Below, one piece after another: positions 63,830-64,000 of a DNA stretch of 64,000 nt. The first letter of the stretch is position 1. The number at the start of each line of letters is the position of its first letter. The notes beneath the pieces were generated by a model, which was given only the letters and a program-made list of their open reading frames with translations, searched no databases and was not told the origin of the DNA. The translations under genes were made by a program, and so were the position numbers. The DNA comes from Butyrivibrio hungatei (GTDB lineage Bacteria; Bacillota; Clostridia; Lachnospirales; Lachnospiraceae): positions 176,015 through 240,014 of the forward strand of contig NZ_FMUR01000005.1 in the NCBI RefSeq assembly GCF_900101605.1. The letters are read 5' to 3'.

Positions 63830-64000
<171 letters not shown>

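Overview
The window comes from a low-to-moderate GC Firmicute of class Clostridia, most likely a Lachnospiraceae (Butyrivibrio/Pseudobutyrivibrio-like) anaerobe. Supporting signs are the start of the 16S rRNA gene at the right edge, CIRCE control of groESL, Rex redox control, a biotin-dependent Na+-pumping carboxyltransferase cluster, single-chain glycyl-tRNA synthetase, ScpA/ScpB and AGGAGG-type ribosome binding sites. The genus is an inference; no 16S search could be run. Nothing looks like a phage, IS element, integron or CRISPR array, and no tRNA gene was seen.

Left part (1-9.7 kb): groES-groEL, followed by an unusual multi-arm palindrome, then a convergent membrane-anchored amidase. Next is a queuosine-precursor salvage unit (a preQ1-I-like leader, yhhQ and a QueL-like radical SAM gene), an acidic repeat protein of unknown function, a second transporter + radical SAM pair of unknown substrate, and a secreted protein with an LprI-like segment.

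9.8-17 kb is a polyamine operon: arginine decarboxylase, spermidine-synthase-like protein, carboxy(nor)spermidine dehydrogenase and decarboxylase, agmatine deiminase and N-carbamoylputrescine amidase. Together they give arginine to putrescine to spermidine by the carboxyspermidine route, with an unexplained SpeE-like protein alongside.

17-22.3 kb (minus strand) holds three paralogous secreted metallophosphoesterases, one of which has lost its metal-binding histidines, and hslO. 22.4-30.1 kb is rex (with a probable Rex autoregulatory operator), a coiled-coil protein, nnr, alr, a membrane J-domain protein, a CBS-domain protein and yebC. 30.2-34.4 kb is a 1399-residue membrane protein whose C-terminal two thirds is a predicted charged single alpha-helix encoded by 39-bp repeats. 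34.4-44.8 kb has an M16C peptidase, a DUF4349 lipoprotein, era, recO, a lipoprotein, glyS and alaS.

45-51 kb: a small membrane protein, a Cache-type chemoreceptor, class B sortase, rpsU, a phosphoesterase, scpA and scpB. 51.1-56.5 kb is a five-gene cluster with two different carboxyltransferases sharing one biotin carrier and a Na+ pump. It is followed by a glycogen debranching enzyme (possibly leaderless), a membrane protein, a two-component system with a lipoprotein, degV, and finally an rRNA promoter and the 5' end of 16S rRNA, cut by the window edge.

Most coding is on the plus strand; the minus-strand genes are the amidase, the three phosphoesterases and hslO. The best candidates for undescribed biology are the ECF-type transporter + radical SAM pair, the histidine-stripped phosphoesterase paralogue, the hybrid polyamine operon, the dual-carboxyltransferase Na+ pump cluster with a lipoprotein-type OadG, the giant single-helix membrane protein and the multi-arm palindrome after groEL.
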